A DNA stretch of 64,000 bases from Actinomyces marseillensis (GCF_900155605.1 NZ_LT707420.1:1687205-1751204), one strand, 5' to 3'. Shown: positions 35,925 to 45,316, numbered from the stretch's first letter. The notes: generated by a model not told the origin, from the sequence alone. Program-made: numbers and translations.

Positions 35925-36426
35925 TGTGTCCTCCTGTTGCTCGATGCGCGTACACTACGTCTCTATTTTCTCCCCACAGAGTCAAAACTGAGGAAGGAAC
36001 ATACCGAGAAACATCCATTCCCCAGCCAAAAAGTTCACGCACCAATGACGAGGAGACATGCTGATAGCGCGGATCGGTAGGAATCCACAGTGTTTCTACC
36101 CCACCGATTTCCCTATTCGTTACGGCCTGAGTCATCTCGGAGTCCATATCCGCGCTGGTGCGAATCCCCTTCACGACTACGTCGACATCATTTTCAGCGC
36201 AAAAATCAACAAGCAGTCCGCGCATCGGGAGAACCTCAACATTGGGCAGATGAGCAACCCCCGCTCTAGCGCTTTCAAGCCGGCATTTCATTTCGCTTGC
36301 CGAGGCCTTGGCCGGGTTCACCCCGACCGCAACGATCACGTGATCCGCAATGCGCGAAGCGCGCGTAATGATGTCGAGGTGTCCCACTGTAAGGGGGTCA
36401 AAACTCCCTGGAATAACGGCTTTCAT
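35917..36426 (-). CDS. coaD: Phosphopantetheine adenylyltransferase
   Basis: A 169-residue enzyme for the fourth step of coenzyme A synthesis. The nucleotidyltransferase motif is GSFDPLTVGHLDII at residues 7-20. The family block VDVVVKGIRTSADMDSEM follows, and SSSLVRELFGWGMDVS matches the conserved C-terminal site. It overlaps rsmD by 4 bases, a pairing seen across bacteria. Confidence 0.97.
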   Translation of the reverse strand: MKAVIPGSFDPLTVGHLDIITRASRIADHVIVAVGVNPAKASASEMKCRLESARAGVAHLPNVEVLPMRGLLVDFCAENDVDVVVKGIRTSADMDSEMTQAVTNREIGGVETLWIPTDPRYQHVSSSLVRELFGWGMDVSRYVPSSVLTLWGENRDVVYAHRATGGHND

Positions 36427-36992
36427 TCGCTCTCGTGGTCCTGTTCGTCAAGTGGAGGCGCAAGGAAAAAGACTCGTGTTTCTCCCCAGTCCCTGCGGTC
36501 TTCACACATCAATCCCTCTGGAATCTCAACTTCGGGAGAACGCGTCGATCGTTCTACAACGATGGAGGCATCTGGAGAACATAAAGGAAGCAGGGCTTTG
36601 AGGAGTTCAGTGACGTCCTGGCTTGCCTCGTCATAGGGTGGATCGATAAAGACTAGGTCAAATGAACCGCTCAGGCGATTGGAGACCGCAGAAAGAGCAT
36701 CTGCGCCAATGATCAGCGCTTCGGGCGCAAGTGGAAGGTTCTTCTTTAAAGTGCGAATTGCTGCCGCAGATGAGTCCACTAAGGTTAGGGACGCTGCTCC
36801 CCGCGAGATGGCCTCGAAACCCAAAGCGCCGCTTCCCGCATACAGATCAAGGACTCTTGCATCTTCAATGACACCCATGTGCTCGAGACGCGAAAAAATT
36901 GCCTCACGCACACGTTCGGAGGTCGGCCGAGTCCCTGAAGGAGGAACCTGGAGGATTCGTCCTTTCAAAGTGCCAGCAATAATTCGAGTCAT
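36423..36992 (-). CDS. rsmD: 16S rRNA (guanine(966)-N(2))-methyltransferase
   Basis: A 189-residue SAM-dependent methyltransferase. The start MTRIIAGTLKGRILQVPPSGTRPTSERVREAIFSRL is typical. VLDLYAGSGALGFEAISRGA forms motif I, and VFIDPPYDEA contains the catalytic DPPY. It modifies G966 of 16S rRNA in assembling 30S subunits. It lies 14 bases after recG and overlaps coaD. Confidence 0.96.
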   Translation of the reverse strand: MTRIIAGTLKGRILQVPPSGTRPTSERVREAIFSRLEHMGVIEDARVLDLYAGSGALGFEAISRGAASLTLVDSSAAAIRTLKKNLPLAPEALIIGADALSAVSNRLSGSFDLVFIDPPYDEASQDVTELLKALLPLCSPDASIVVERSTRSPEVEIPEGLMCEDRRDWGETRVFFLAPPLDEQDHESE

Positions 36993-37006
36993 GGTTTAAG
37001 ACTACG

Positions 37007-39166
37007 TTAGCTACGCTCCATCCACACGAGCTCTTCGCTTGAAGCGTCATTGAGAGCTTGTCGCAACGCGGCGTGTTCACTCAGCTCGGGATCAGCGGCA
37101 AGAAGCTCCTGCGCACACGAACGTGCCTCCTCAATAATCTCTCCGTCGCGAACGACGCTTAAGAAACGCAGGCGAGAAGATTTTCCAGACTGAGCCGATC
37201 CCAAAACATCCCCTTCCCTACGCAGCGCAAGATCGGCCTCGGCAAGGACAAAGCCATCTGTCGTTGAAGCGAAGGCATCGAGGCGTTTGGCAGAAGTATC
37301 GGTGATCGCACTGGGGTGAACTGCCATGCACACACTTGCTCGAGCGGAGCGCCCAACGCGCCCGCGCAATTGATGGAGCTGAGAAAGGCCGAACTGTTGC
37401 GCGTCCAAGATGATCATCATGGTCGCCTCCGGAACGTCGACTCCGACCTCGATGACGGTAGTAGCCACAAGAATCGGGCATTCACCGCTAGCGAAGGCAC
37501 TCATGATGGCTTCTTTATCCTCGCTACTGTCGCGCCCCGTCAAAGCTGCCGTACCAATCCCGCGCAGGGCATCGTTCGTGGAGAGGGAGAGCAAGGTTTG
37601 GGAAACTGAGGCAAGGGGAACAGAAGACTCAGAATCGAGCAGCGCATCGCTCGTATCAGAGTCATCAATGCGGGGACAGACGATATATACACGTCCGCCT
37701 CCGTCGATCTCCTCACGAGCGCGCTGCCACATTCGTCTCATCCACGACTCATTGCCCGCGTCAACAACGTAGGTGGCTACAGGCTGACGGCCCTTGGGCA
37801 GTTCCTTCATGACGGTCACATCTAGGTCGCCGAAAATCGTCATGGCGACGCTTCTTGGGATCGGAGTAGCAGTCATGACTAGCTGATGGACTAGGAGCCC
37901 ATCATTTCGGCTGTCTCGAAGTGCATCGCGTTGGCGCACACCGAAACGGTGCTGTTCATCAATCACTGCAAGGGCTAGGTCCGCAAAGAGATTACGAGCA
38001 AAAAGCAAGGCGTGGGTGCCGACGACAATGAGCGGAGTCCCAGAGGCAAGTAAGCGTTCAATTTCGCGTCTAGCCGGAGCAGGTGTCGAGGATGTCAGAA
38101 GGCGCAGGTCGATTGAAAAACCTGCCTTTTCAAGAGGTGCAAGCAGTGCACGCAAAGAATCCACGTGCTGCTTCGCTAAAACTTCGGTGGGAGCAAGAAG
38201 AGCACCCTGATGCCCGGCGGCGACGACTTGGATAAGTGCGGCCAATGCGACGACAGTTTTCCCAGAACCGACGTCTCCTTCAAGGAGACGCTGCATGGGG
38301 TGAGAATCTGCCAATCCCGCACTGATCTGCTCAATCGCATGCTTTTGGGAATCGGTCAAAGTAAAGGGAAGAGAGGACAAGAAGGCAGTCAATTCAGGCG
38401 ACGAGTGCGGCGAGACGCAAGCCTGTATCGCGTTGTTGCCTAGACGTCTGTGCGCGAGAAAAGCCTGGAGGATAAAGGCTTCCCTCCACCGCAAGTTCTT
38501 CTTCGCTCGTGCCACTTCTTCGTCACTTGTTCCTTGGTGAAGAAGGAGGAGTGAACGGCCAAGGGGATCGATATCGTAGCGCGTGCGGATACTATCCGGA
38601 ATAGGGTCTGGGATTGAATCGAGCTCAATCGATTCAAGGAGAACAGCAATCGCTCGGGCGATCACCCACGAGGTGATACCACCTTTAGAGGAATAAATGG
38701 GGATCGGGCGATGGGATCTCTCGCGAAGGGAACGATCATCTTGATCGTCTTCGACTCCCTCGAATTCGGGATGCACCAGCTGCAGATTCCCCCGATATGA
38801 TCCGACCTTCCCGGCGAAAAGAAAGTATTCTCCCGGTTGAAGCAGGCGTTCATGAACGCTGAGCTTGTAGGGATTTGCAGCAAAGAAGGTGGCACTCATC
38901 TGGCTTGTGCCATCCGTGAGGAGCACTTCAAGGCGCACTCCTGCCCGCGAGCGATTCGGGATCAGGCGAGTACTGACGACTTCCGCCAAGATTGTGACGT
39001 CTTCACCGCTGCGCAAAATATGCATGGGGGTCAGCGCACCCCAGTGGTAGTACCGCCTCGGCGCTTCAAGAAGCAGGTCTCCGACAGTATTGATCCCTGC
39101 CTTCTCAAGTTTCTTCGCGAGCTTGGCAGGAAGGCGCAGATTCAGCGGGGCATCAAGCGGATTCAC
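37007..39166 (-). CDS. recG: ATP-dependent DNA helicase RecG
   Basis: A 719-residue branch-migrating helicase that remodels stalled forks and Holliday junctions. The N-terminal wedge (OB) domain covers about 60-160. The helicase motifs are Walker A GDVGSGKTVVA, VIDEQHRFGVRQR (motif II), VMTATPIPRS (III), ATTVIEVGVDVPEATMMI (V) and QLHQLRGRVGRS (VI). It overlaps the DAK2 gene by 4 bases. Length and motif order are normal. Confidence 0.97.
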   Translation of the reverse strand: MNPLDAPLNLRLPAKLAKKLEKAGINTVGDLLLEAPRRYYHWGALTPMHILRSGEDVTILAEVVSTRLIPNRSRAGVRLEVLLTDGTSQMSATFFAANPYKLSVHERLLQPGEYFLFAGKVGSYRGNLQLVHPEFEGVEDDQDDRSLRERSHRPIPIYSSKGGITSWVIARAIAVLLESIELDSIPDPIPDSIRTRYDIDPLGRSLLLLHQGTSDEEVARAKKNLRWREAFILQAFLAHRRLGNNAIQACVSPHSSPELTAFLSSLPFTLTDSQKHAIEQISAGLADSHPMQRLLEGDVGSGKTVVALAALIQVVAAGHQGALLAPTEVLAKQHVDSLRALLAPLEKAGFSIDLRLLTSSTPAPARREIERLLASGTPLIVVGTHALLFARNLFADLALAVIDEQHRFGVRQRDALRDSRNDGLLVHQLVMTATPIPRSVAMTIFGDLDVTVMKELPKGRQPVATYVVDAGNESWMRRMWQRAREEIDGGGRVYIVCPRIDDSDTSDALLDSESSVPLASVSQTLLSLSTNDALRGIGTAALTGRDSSEDKEAIMSAFASGECPILVATTVIEVGVDVPEATMMIILDAQQFGLSQLHQLRGRVGRSARASVCMAVHPSAITDTSAKRLDAFASTTDGFVLAEADLALRREGDVLGSAQSGKSSRLRFLSVVRDGEIIEEARSCAQELLAADPELSEHAALRQALNDASSEELVWMERS

Positions 39167-40776
39167 GACAGGGCCTGCACAAGAGAATGCACCTGGGGAG
39201 AAGCGTCGATAACCTCAAGATCCGCACCGCTCACTTCGAGGTTTAATCCGTCTAAGAGCTGACGCAGCACGGCGATAAGAGTGCCCGAGTCTTCACTACC
39301 GGCTAGGAGAGCCCACCGAGAAGGAGCGTAGGTGATAAGTTCTTGAACAGCACGTGAGATGTCCTCGACTTGCCAATCCGCTTCGATCGGCCTGGAATGC
39401 TGGGCGAGTAATGCGCTTTGCGCGTTTTCTTCAACAAGCGCGCAAAGCCTTGGAGCCACTTGCCGTCCCCCGGGCTGGGGAACGAAAAGGGGTGCGCAGG
39501 CGCGACTGACCGCGAGCGCTTCCAATTCATTGTGCGACGAGGCGATGAGAACGCTCAGTTCCGGCTCTGCGCCCAGGCGCTCGTAAGACACGCTGATCCT
39601 CTGCGCCAAAGCAAGACAGTCACGATCACTAGGAACGATCAATTCCACACCACTGGAGGCACAGCGGGCGGGCTGGACTAAGGCTTCGAGGTCTTCAAGC
39701 TGAGGGTCGAGGAACACGTGCGCACCGCACAGTGCAAGGTCTTCAACCATTCCGGGGATGCGAGTGCAAGCCACTACTGCAGCGCGTTCTACTCGGCGGA
39801 TCGGCTGGCGCTCGAGGAGTCGGATCCCGCGGTGCGTCACGCCATCGGCCAAAGTATCGATACCGATTGTTTCGTCAGGCCGCGCATCGGCGACATGGAA
39901 ACGCAGGGTACGTCCTCGGTGCGGGCGAACAGAAAGAGGTGCGGCAGTATCAATATGGAAGCGCCACTCCCCCAGCCCGAAGAGATCAGACTGACCGATC
40001 CACGAGTAGCGGGCGTTTAAAGCATCGAGGTGACGACAGTGCGCCTCACAATCGTCTTGAGTTCCTTGAAGAATCACGTCAACGGTGAAGGCACGATCGG
40101 GAGCGGGAGCGCTGGGACGCACGCGGCTCGCAGTTTGTCCGGCAAGTTCAGCAAGCATCGCGGCAAGAGACTCGAGCATTCCGAGATCATCGCGACATGC
40201 TGCGTCAAGAGCGCTGAGCATGAGTGCGACGACAGCGGCTCCTGCATCGATTGTTCCGGTCGAAGCACTGGTGGCCTCGACGAGGCCAAATTGCGCAGCG
40301 GCACAGAAGGCGGAGAGCTCCTCGGGAATTTCTGGCAGAGTATCTCCAAGTCCCATGAGCTCTGAGGAAGCTTCAGCGATCATCGCATCGAAGGCCGCGG
40401 TGTGACCGTTGATAGTTGAGGAGGCAGATGCGGTTGCGACGAGCATACGTCGCAGGCGAATGGGGGTGAGTTCTTGTTCTCCAAGAGCCACACGCCAAGA
40501 CTGCAAGATGGAGACGATCAGTATTCCGCAGTGTCCCAAGGAAGCACGTACTCCGGCTTGGAGTGCGACATCCAGCCCGATAGATAAAGGATCGTCTTCG
40601 GGAAATCCACTGAGGGAATGGGCGAGGGCTTCAAAAGTGACTCGGGCGTTTGTTCCCGTATCGCAATCGCCACCGCCGACACCATCGAGGTCATCGATAA
40701 AAGGCGCAAGCTTTGTCATCTCGTCTGCTGCAATGCGAAAGCTGCGTGCGAGCACTCCAGAGTCTAAAGACACCAC
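39163..40776 (-). CDS. DAK2-domain protein, FakA-like fatty acid kinase family (diverged)
   Basis: A 537-residue protein in the place where actinobacteria carry a DAK2/FakA-like gene, between rpmB and recG. The N-terminal metal-binding motif is readable as LDGVGGGDCDTGTNARVT (residues 30-47) and keeps Asp37 and Asp39 of the usual D-x-DTGTN. The next block, normally GARGNSG, reads ASLGHCGIL here, and the usual EGT motif of the nucleotide site is not evident. FakA phosphorylates fatty acids held by DegV/FakB proteins, none of which is in this window. The altered motifs leave activity open. It heads an eight-gene operon and is divergent from rpmB. Confidence 0.75.
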   Translation of the reverse strand: MVSLDSGVLARSFRIAADEMTKLAPFIDDLDGVGGGDCDTGTNARVTFEALAHSLSGFPEDDPLSIGLDVALQAGVRASLGHCGILIVSILQSWRVALGEQELTPIRLRRMLVATASASSTINGHTAAFDAMIAEASSELMGLGDTLPEIPEELSAFCAAAQFGLVEATSASTGTIDAGAAVVALMLSALDAACRDDLGMLESLAAMLAELAGQTASRVRPSAPAPDRAFTVDVILQGTQDDCEAHCRHLDALNARYSWIGQSDLFGLGEWRFHIDTAAPLSVRPHRGRTLRFHVADARPDETIGIDTLADGVTHRGIRLLERQPIRRVERAAVVACTRIPGMVEDLALCGAHVFLDPQLEDLEALVQPARCASSGVELIVPSDRDCLALAQRISVSYERLGAEPELSVLIASSHNELEALAVSRACAPLFVPQPGGRQVAPRLCALVEENAQSALLAQHSRPIEADWQVEDISRAVQELITYAPSRWALLAGSEDSGTLIAVLRQLLDGLNLEVSGADLEVIDASPQVHSLVQALS

Positions 40777-40889
40777 TTATCCTTTGATCGACGTCTTGTA
40801 ACGTACTGTTGCCGGTTGAAGGGGATGATGACATTGTTTCGCGCCCACACACATGTGTGCCACCTGACACGCATATTTCCCCCGTGGAC

Positions 40890-40919
40890 TTGGTTATTTG
40901 AGGCGAAATCAGATAAGGT
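40890..40919 (+). promoter_or_regulatory. Possible rpmB promoter
   Basis: TTGGTT (40890-40895) and TAAGGT (40914-40919) are 18 bases apart, reading toward rpmB. The transcript would begin near GGTGAC-CT-GTCACC, a palindrome at 40935-40948. Confidence 0.4.
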
Positions 40920-41011
40920 GTCATAGTTGCCTGCGGTGACCTGTCACCAATGGCCTCTTGATCTTCAAGGTCAAGACAACTAATCGTGTAAGAAAAACCG
41001 AGGAGAACATC

Positions 41012-41203
41012 GTGGCTGCCGTTTGTGACGTGTGCGGTAAGGGACCCGGCTTCGGCAAGAGCGTGTCGCACTCGCACGTTCGTACCAACCGCCGGTGGAA
41101 TCCGAACATTCAGCGCGTTCGCGCCCTGGTCGATGGGACGCCCAAGCGCCTGAACGTGTGCACCAAGTGCCTGAAGTCTGATCGAGTCGTTCGCGCTGCC
41201 TGA
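41012..41203 (+). CDS. rpmB: 50S ribosomal protein L28
   Basis: A 63-residue L28 beginning [21 protein letters not shown]. The two cysteine pairs (CDVC and CTKC near the C-terminus) mark the zinc-binding form. The start is GTG 41012, with GAGGAG about 5 bases upstream; the frame is open from 40958 but the extra residues do not belong to the family. It is a single-gene unit with its own terminator, divergent from the DAK2-recG operon. Confidence 0.97.
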   Translation: MAAVCDVCGKGPGFGKSVSHSHVRTNRRWNPNIQRVRALVDGTPKRLNVCTKCLKSDRVVRAA

Positions 41204-41217
41204 TTCAGACTGAGATC

Positions 41218-41249
41218 GGCCGAGCTCGCTTTGCGAGTTCGGCCTTTTT
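41218..41249 (+). terminator. Intrinsic terminator of rpmB
   Basis: GGCCGAGCTCGC (41218-41229) and GCGAGTTCGGCC (41233-41244) form a 12-bp stem with one G-U pair, a TTT loop and a TTTTT tail. Confidence 0.92.
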
Positions 41250-41542
41250 CTTTACCTCTCCTACGACCGCCCCGCCTTTGGTCCCAGCCGCCATAGAATC
41301 AACCTGAGCAACCCCATTCCCTGAAAGTGCAGGTCAAAGACGGTTTGAGAGACAGAGGGACATTCTTCCCAGACGTTTTCCAGTAAATATGCATTTATTT
41401 GCTTGCTGCAGACCATGGACTCCACGAAGCATTTAGATAACGAGCCGCTATTCTAAAAGTGTTCACAGATGTTATATGTTTGGGAACACCATTTTGAGGG
41501 GGCATGTGCACTGATCGCACACCACCGGAATAGGGGGAAACC
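41250..41542. other. Intergenic region upstream of the sucrose phosphorylase gene
   Basis: Almost 300 bases without a gene and distinctly AT-richer than its surroundings, including a run of A/T at about 41383-41402. GTGTTC (41459-41464) and GAACAC (41484-41489) form a spaced inverted repeat that brackets TTATAT, a possible operator and -10. No regulator gene adjoins it. Confidence 0.4.
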
Positions 41543-43045
41543 ATGCAAAATAAGGTCCAGCTCATCACCTACGCCGACCGTTTCGGTGGTGACACGATTT
41601 CCTCGCTGACGGAAACACTGCGTCGGCATTTCTCGGGGGTATACGAAGGCGTTCACATTCTTCCCTTCTTCACCCCCTTCGATGGCGCCGATGCAGGATT
41701 TGACCCCGTCGATCACACCAAGGTTGATCCGAGGCTCGGATCTTGGGATGACGTTGCAGAACTGTCAAAGAGCCACGAAATCATGGTTGACACCATTGTC
41801 AATCACGTTTCCTGGGAATCAGAGCAGTTCCAAGACGTCATGAAGAACGGTGAAGACAGCCCCTTCGCCCCGATGTTCCTGACCTTGTCCAGCGTCTTCC
41901 CTGAAGGCGTGACCGAAGAAGAACTTGCTGGTATCTACCGTCCTCGTCCAGGTCTTCCCCTCACCCACTACACCTGGGGCAATAAGACACGACTGGTTTG
42001 GACGACTTTCACTCCACAGCAGGTTGACATCGATACCGATTCTGACCAGGGCTGGGGATACCTGATGTCAATCCTCGATCAACTCGGGGCAAGCCATGTT
42101 TCCTCAATCCGCCTCGACGCTGTCGGATACGGGGCGAAGGAAGCGCGTACATCCTGCTTCATGATTCCTAAGACCTTCAGGCTGATCGAACGGATCAAGG
42201 AAGAGGGCGCGAAGAGGGGCCTCGAAACACTTATCGAAGTCCACTCCTACTACAAGAAGCAAATCGACATTGCCAGCAAGGTCGATCGCGTCTACGATTT
42301 TGCCCTTCCTCCGCTCTTGCTCCACTCAATCTTCTCGGGCAGCGTCGATGCTCTTGAGCACTGGATCAACGTGCGTCCGAATAACGCCGTGACCGTTTTG
42401 GATACTCACGATGGAATCGGCGTCATCGACATTGGTTCAGACCAGCTGGATCGCTCCCTCAAAGGTCTGGTTCCCGATCCCGATGTTGATCGCCTCGTCG
42501 AAACGATCCACGCAAATACCCAAGGAGAATCTCGCGAAGCAACGGGGGCTGCGGCCTCGAATCTGGATCTCTACCAGGTCAATTCGACCTACTACTCGGC
42601 ATTGGGCTGCAATGACCAGCATTACCTGGCAACTCGCGCGGTTCAGTTCTTCCTCCCGGGAATTCCCCAGGTCTACTACGTGGGTGCAATGGCCGGCGCC
42701 AATGACATGGAACTGCTCAAGCGCACCAATGTCGGGCGCGACATCAACCGCCACTACTACACGGCACAAGAGGTTGAAGAAAACCTCAAGCGTCCTGTCG
42801 TTCAGGCACTCAACGCTCTGTGCGCGTTCCGTAACACTCTTGCGGCCTTTGACGGAGACTTCTCCTACCAGCGAGATGGCGAAGTGCTGACGCTGGCGTG
42901 GGAAGGCGCCGGCACGAGTGCAAAGCTCACTTTCAATCCGGCCGCCCCGTCGGAAACCGGTTCTATTGCTTCGCTGTCGTGGACTGATGGCCAAGGCGAG
43001 CACACGACCGATGATCTTCTTGCCAATCCTCCCGTCGCTAACTAG
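41543..43045 (+). CDS. Sucrose phosphorylase (GH13_18)
   Basis: A 500-residue enzyme that splits sucrose with phosphate into alpha-D-glucose-1-phosphate and fructose. It starts MQNKVQLITYADRFGGDTI and is readable throughout as the Bifidobacterium enzyme. The nucleophile Asp192 (IRLDAVGYG), acid/base Glu232 (LIEVHSYYKKQ) and stabiliser Asp290 (DTHDGIG) fall at the same residue numbers as in the B. adolescentis protein. GGGGGA lies about 5 bases before the ATG. It is followed 21 bases later by a sugar transporter, matching the bifidobacterial arrangement. Intracellular phosphorolysis saves one ATP per sucrose. Confidence 0.95.
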   Translation: MQNKVQLITYADRFGGDTISSLTETLRRHFSGVYEGVHILPFFTPFDGADAGFDPVDHTKVDPRLGSWDDVAELSKSHEIMVDTIVNHVSWESEQFQDVMKNGEDSPFAPMFLTLSSVFPEGVTEEELAGIYRPRPGLPLTHYTWGNKTRLVWTTFTPQQVDIDTDSDQGWGYLMSILDQLGASHVSSIRLDAVGYGAKEARTSCFMIPKTFRLIERIKEEGAKRGLETLIEVHSYYKKQIDIASKVDRVYDFALPPLLLHSIFSGSVDALEHWINVRPNNAVTVLDTHDGIGVIDIGSDQLDRSLKGLVPDPDVDRLVETIHANTQGESREATGAAASNLDLYQVNSTYYSALGCNDQHYLATRAVQFFLPGIPQVYYVGAMAGANDMELLKRTNVGRDINRHYYTAQEVEENLKRPVVQALNALCAFRNTLAAFDGDFSYQRDGEVLTLAWEGAGTSAKLTFNPAAPSETGSIASLSWTDGQGEHTTDDLLANPPVAN

Positions 43046-43066
43046 TCATCCCCGAAGGAACTCATC

Positions 43067-44368
43067 ATGGCTACAAGCACTCCTCAATCGAGGACAAAGC
43101 GAATCAAGCTCATTCGCTTGAGCATTGGTTTTACCTTGAGCGCGGTTGCCTGCGCGATCCCCTGGGTTGCCTTGACCTCCGTGATTTTACCGGCCGTTCT
43201 TGAGAACATTAACGCCGCTGGCAAAGAGTCGATGCTGGGTACGATCAACGCTGTTGGTTCCGTAGTCGCACTTCTTGCGAACGTTATTTTCGGTACTTTC
43301 TCTGATCTGACGCGTTCTCGCTTCGGTAAGCGCACTCCGTGGATCATTCTGGGCGGTTTGATTGCTGGTGGTGCAATGGCCCTGCTTGCACTGAACCAGA
43401 ACTCCTTCCCGATGATCCTATTGCTGTGGTGCACCGCCCAGCTGGGATACAACGTCATGCTTGCTCCCTTTGTGGCAACAATGTCTGACCGCATCCCCGA
43501 CGAGGTTCGAGGCACGATCTCGGGCTTCTACGGTGCAGGCATCGCCGCTGGACAGACCATTGGTAACCTTGTTGGCGCGCGCCTACTGAAAGTCGATAAC
43601 GGGCTGACACACGGATGGCTCCTCGGTGCAGCCGTCTTCGCTGCTATCGGTATTGTCACCGTCATTATCTGGCCACGAGAAGGCGATAATCGGGGCGAAT
43701 CTGATGAGAGCTTCTCAGCAAAGCGCATCCTCGAATCCTTCCGCCCGCCGAAGAACGCACCTGATTTCTACTACGCACTTGTTGGCCGCACCTTGATGAT
43801 GGGCGGCTACTGGATGATCAACACCTACCTGCTCTACATTGCGCAGGATTACATCTTCGCTGGCCAGTCGAATGCAACCACGCTTGCAGCAGAGCTTATT
43901 GCCTCGATGGCACTGATCACTCTGGCTGTCTCACTGGTTGCAGCGCTGGGCGCTGGACCAATCACCGACCTCATCGGCCGCCGAAAACTCCCAGTTGCCC
44001 TGGCCAGTGTCATGTTCGCGATTGGCTCTGCAATGCCGCTGATCTTCCACTCTGCACTGGGTATGTACCTCTTTGCGGGAATCGCGGGCCTTGGCTACGG
44101 CGTGTACAACGCGATCGATCAGGCGCTCAATGTTTCGGTCCTTCCCAACCCCGACGAGGCCGGTAAGGACCTGGGAATTTTGAATCTGGCGAACACGCTA
44201 TCGATGGTCGTTGGTTCTTTGATGACCTCTGCAATCGTCGTGATCGTCAAGAAGGTCACCAATACAACGACAACGCCAACCTCGGCCTACACGATCGTCT
44301 TCGTTGTTGCGATCGTTATCGTCTTGATTGCCGCATGGCTCATCATGCGAATCAAGAAGGTTAAGTAA
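43067..44368 (+). CDS. MFS sugar transporter, probable sucrose permease
   Basis: A 433-residue carrier with 12 predicted helices. FSDLTRSRFGKRTPWIILGG is the conserved MFS loop 2-3 motif of sugar symporters, and DLIGRRKLP is its counterpart in the second half. RGTISGFYGAGIAAGQTIGNLVG lies between helices 4 and 5. The preceding gene is sucrose phosphorylase, so sucrose is the likely substrate by inference; family resemblance is to the GPH/sucrose-type MFS carriers. GAAGGAACTCATC precedes the ATG. A strong terminator ends the two-gene unit. Confidence 0.88.
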   Translation: MATSTPQSRTKRIKLIRLSIGFTLSAVACAIPWVALTSVILPAVLENINAAGKESMLGTINAVGSVVALLANVIFGTFSDLTRSRFGKRTPWIILGGLIAGGAMALLALNQNSFPMILLLWCTAQLGYNVMLAPFVATMSDRIPDEVRGTISGFYGAGIAAGQTIGNLVGARLLKVDNGLTHGWLLGAAVFAAIGIVTVIIWPREGDNRGESDESFSAKRILESFRPPKNAPDFYYALVGRTLMMGGYWMINTYLLYIAQDYIFAGQSNATTLAAELIASMALITLAVSLVAALGAGPITDLIGRRKLPVALASVMFAIGSAMPLIFHSALGMYLFAGIAGLGYGVYNAIDQALNVSVLPNPDEAGKDLGILNLANTLSMVVGSLMTSAIVVIVKKVTNTTTTPTSAYTIVFVVAIVIVLIAAWLIMRIKKVK

Positions 44369-44383
44369 GCCATAAACACAAAT

Positions 44384-44431
44384 GCCCGGTGCGTCAGTTG
44401 CCTATTGAGCAACCGATGCGCCGGGCTTTTT
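44384..44431 (+). terminator. Intrinsic terminator of the sucrose cassette
   Basis: GCCCGG...TTGC at 44384-44401 pairs with GCAA...CCGGGC at 44409-44426 through a long stem with a few bulges, followed by TTTTT (44427-44431). It also separates the convergent rRNA methyltransferase gene. Confidence 0.85.
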
Positions 44432-44466
44432 ATCGAGGCAGCAGCTGCTGAAGAACCCCTACTCCC

Positions 44467-45309
44467 CTACACGCGCGCGCTCTGCGACGCAAAGAGGCAC
44501 ATCGCAGCGGCGCTTGCAACGTTGAGGGACTCTGCCCGGCCGCTCATCGGAATCATCACCAGAGCATCGCATGCGGCCATTTCATCATCGCTCATTCCCT
44601 GTGCCTCGTTTCCGAAGACCCATGCATGGGTTTGAGCAAGCCAGCCGCGTCTTTCCCAGGCGGCATACGACATTAATGAGGTCAGGCTGTAGGCACCTTG
44701 CGCACCGGAAGTCCCGAGGATTGCAGCATTCATGCCGCGCAAAGTCTGGCAGGCCTCGCCAAAAGACGCAGCGGGGACGATGGGAAGATGGAAAACCGAG
44801 CCAGCAGAGGAGCGAATAACCTTTGGACTGGAAGAATCAACACTTCCCTTGACGCTGATAATTGCCCGAGCCCCCATCGCATCTGCGGTACGCATGATGG
44901 TGCCGACATTACCCGGGTCTCTCCCCTGAGCAATGACGACGAGGGTATCCCCACTTTGGATTTCGGGAAGGGACGTCTCAATTGCCTCTGTACGTGCAAC
45001 TGCGCAAATTCCCTGGCTATCGCGGCTCAACGCTTCAGAGACCTCGTCACTGACTTCATGAACCCAGCGGCAGGCCTGCGTTGCCTCGGAAATAAGCTCG
45101 CTGTGTAGGCGCGCTGCAGATGCAGAGTAATACACGTCCTCAATGAAGGAGGAACGATGCCGGATTAGTTCACGAACTGCCTGCGGCCCCTCAACCAGAA
45201 TTTTCCCGTGCTTGAAACGCGCCGAACGCCCGGCCAGAGCCGCGACTTTCTTCACGCGTTCAGCATGAGGATTATCGAGGATGGACGGGCGTTCAGAAAA
45301 GTTATTCAC
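44467..45309 (-). CDS. TrmH/SpoU family RNA 2'-O-methyltransferase
   Basis: A 280-residue protein with an N-terminal substrate-binding domain (residues 10-105; KHGKILVEGPQAVRELI) and a SPOUT domain. Motif 1 is VVIAQGRDPGNVGTIMRTADAMGA, motif 2 is WVFGNEAQGMSD and motif 3 is IPMSGRAESLNVASAAAM. It probably methylates a ribose of 23S rRNA or tRNA. It begins 7 bases after rplT, the usual place of this gene in actinobacteria, so it belongs to the infC-rpmI-rplT unit. The exact target nucleotide cannot be read from sequence. Confidence 0.92.
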   Translation of the reverse strand: MNNFSERPSILDNPHAERVKKVAALAGRSARFKHGKILVEGPQAVRELIRHRSSFIEDVYYSASAARLHSELISEATQACRWVHEVSDEVSEALSRDSQGICAVARTEAIETSLPEIQSGDTLVVIAQGRDPGNVGTIMRTADAMGARAIISVKGSVDSSSPKVIRSSAGSVFHLPIVPAASFGEACQTLRGMNAAILGTSGAQGAYSLTSLMSYAAWERRGWLAQTHAWVFGNEAQGMSDDEMAACDALVMIPMSGRAESLNVASAAAMCLFASQSARV

Positions 45310-45316
45310 CGAAAGC

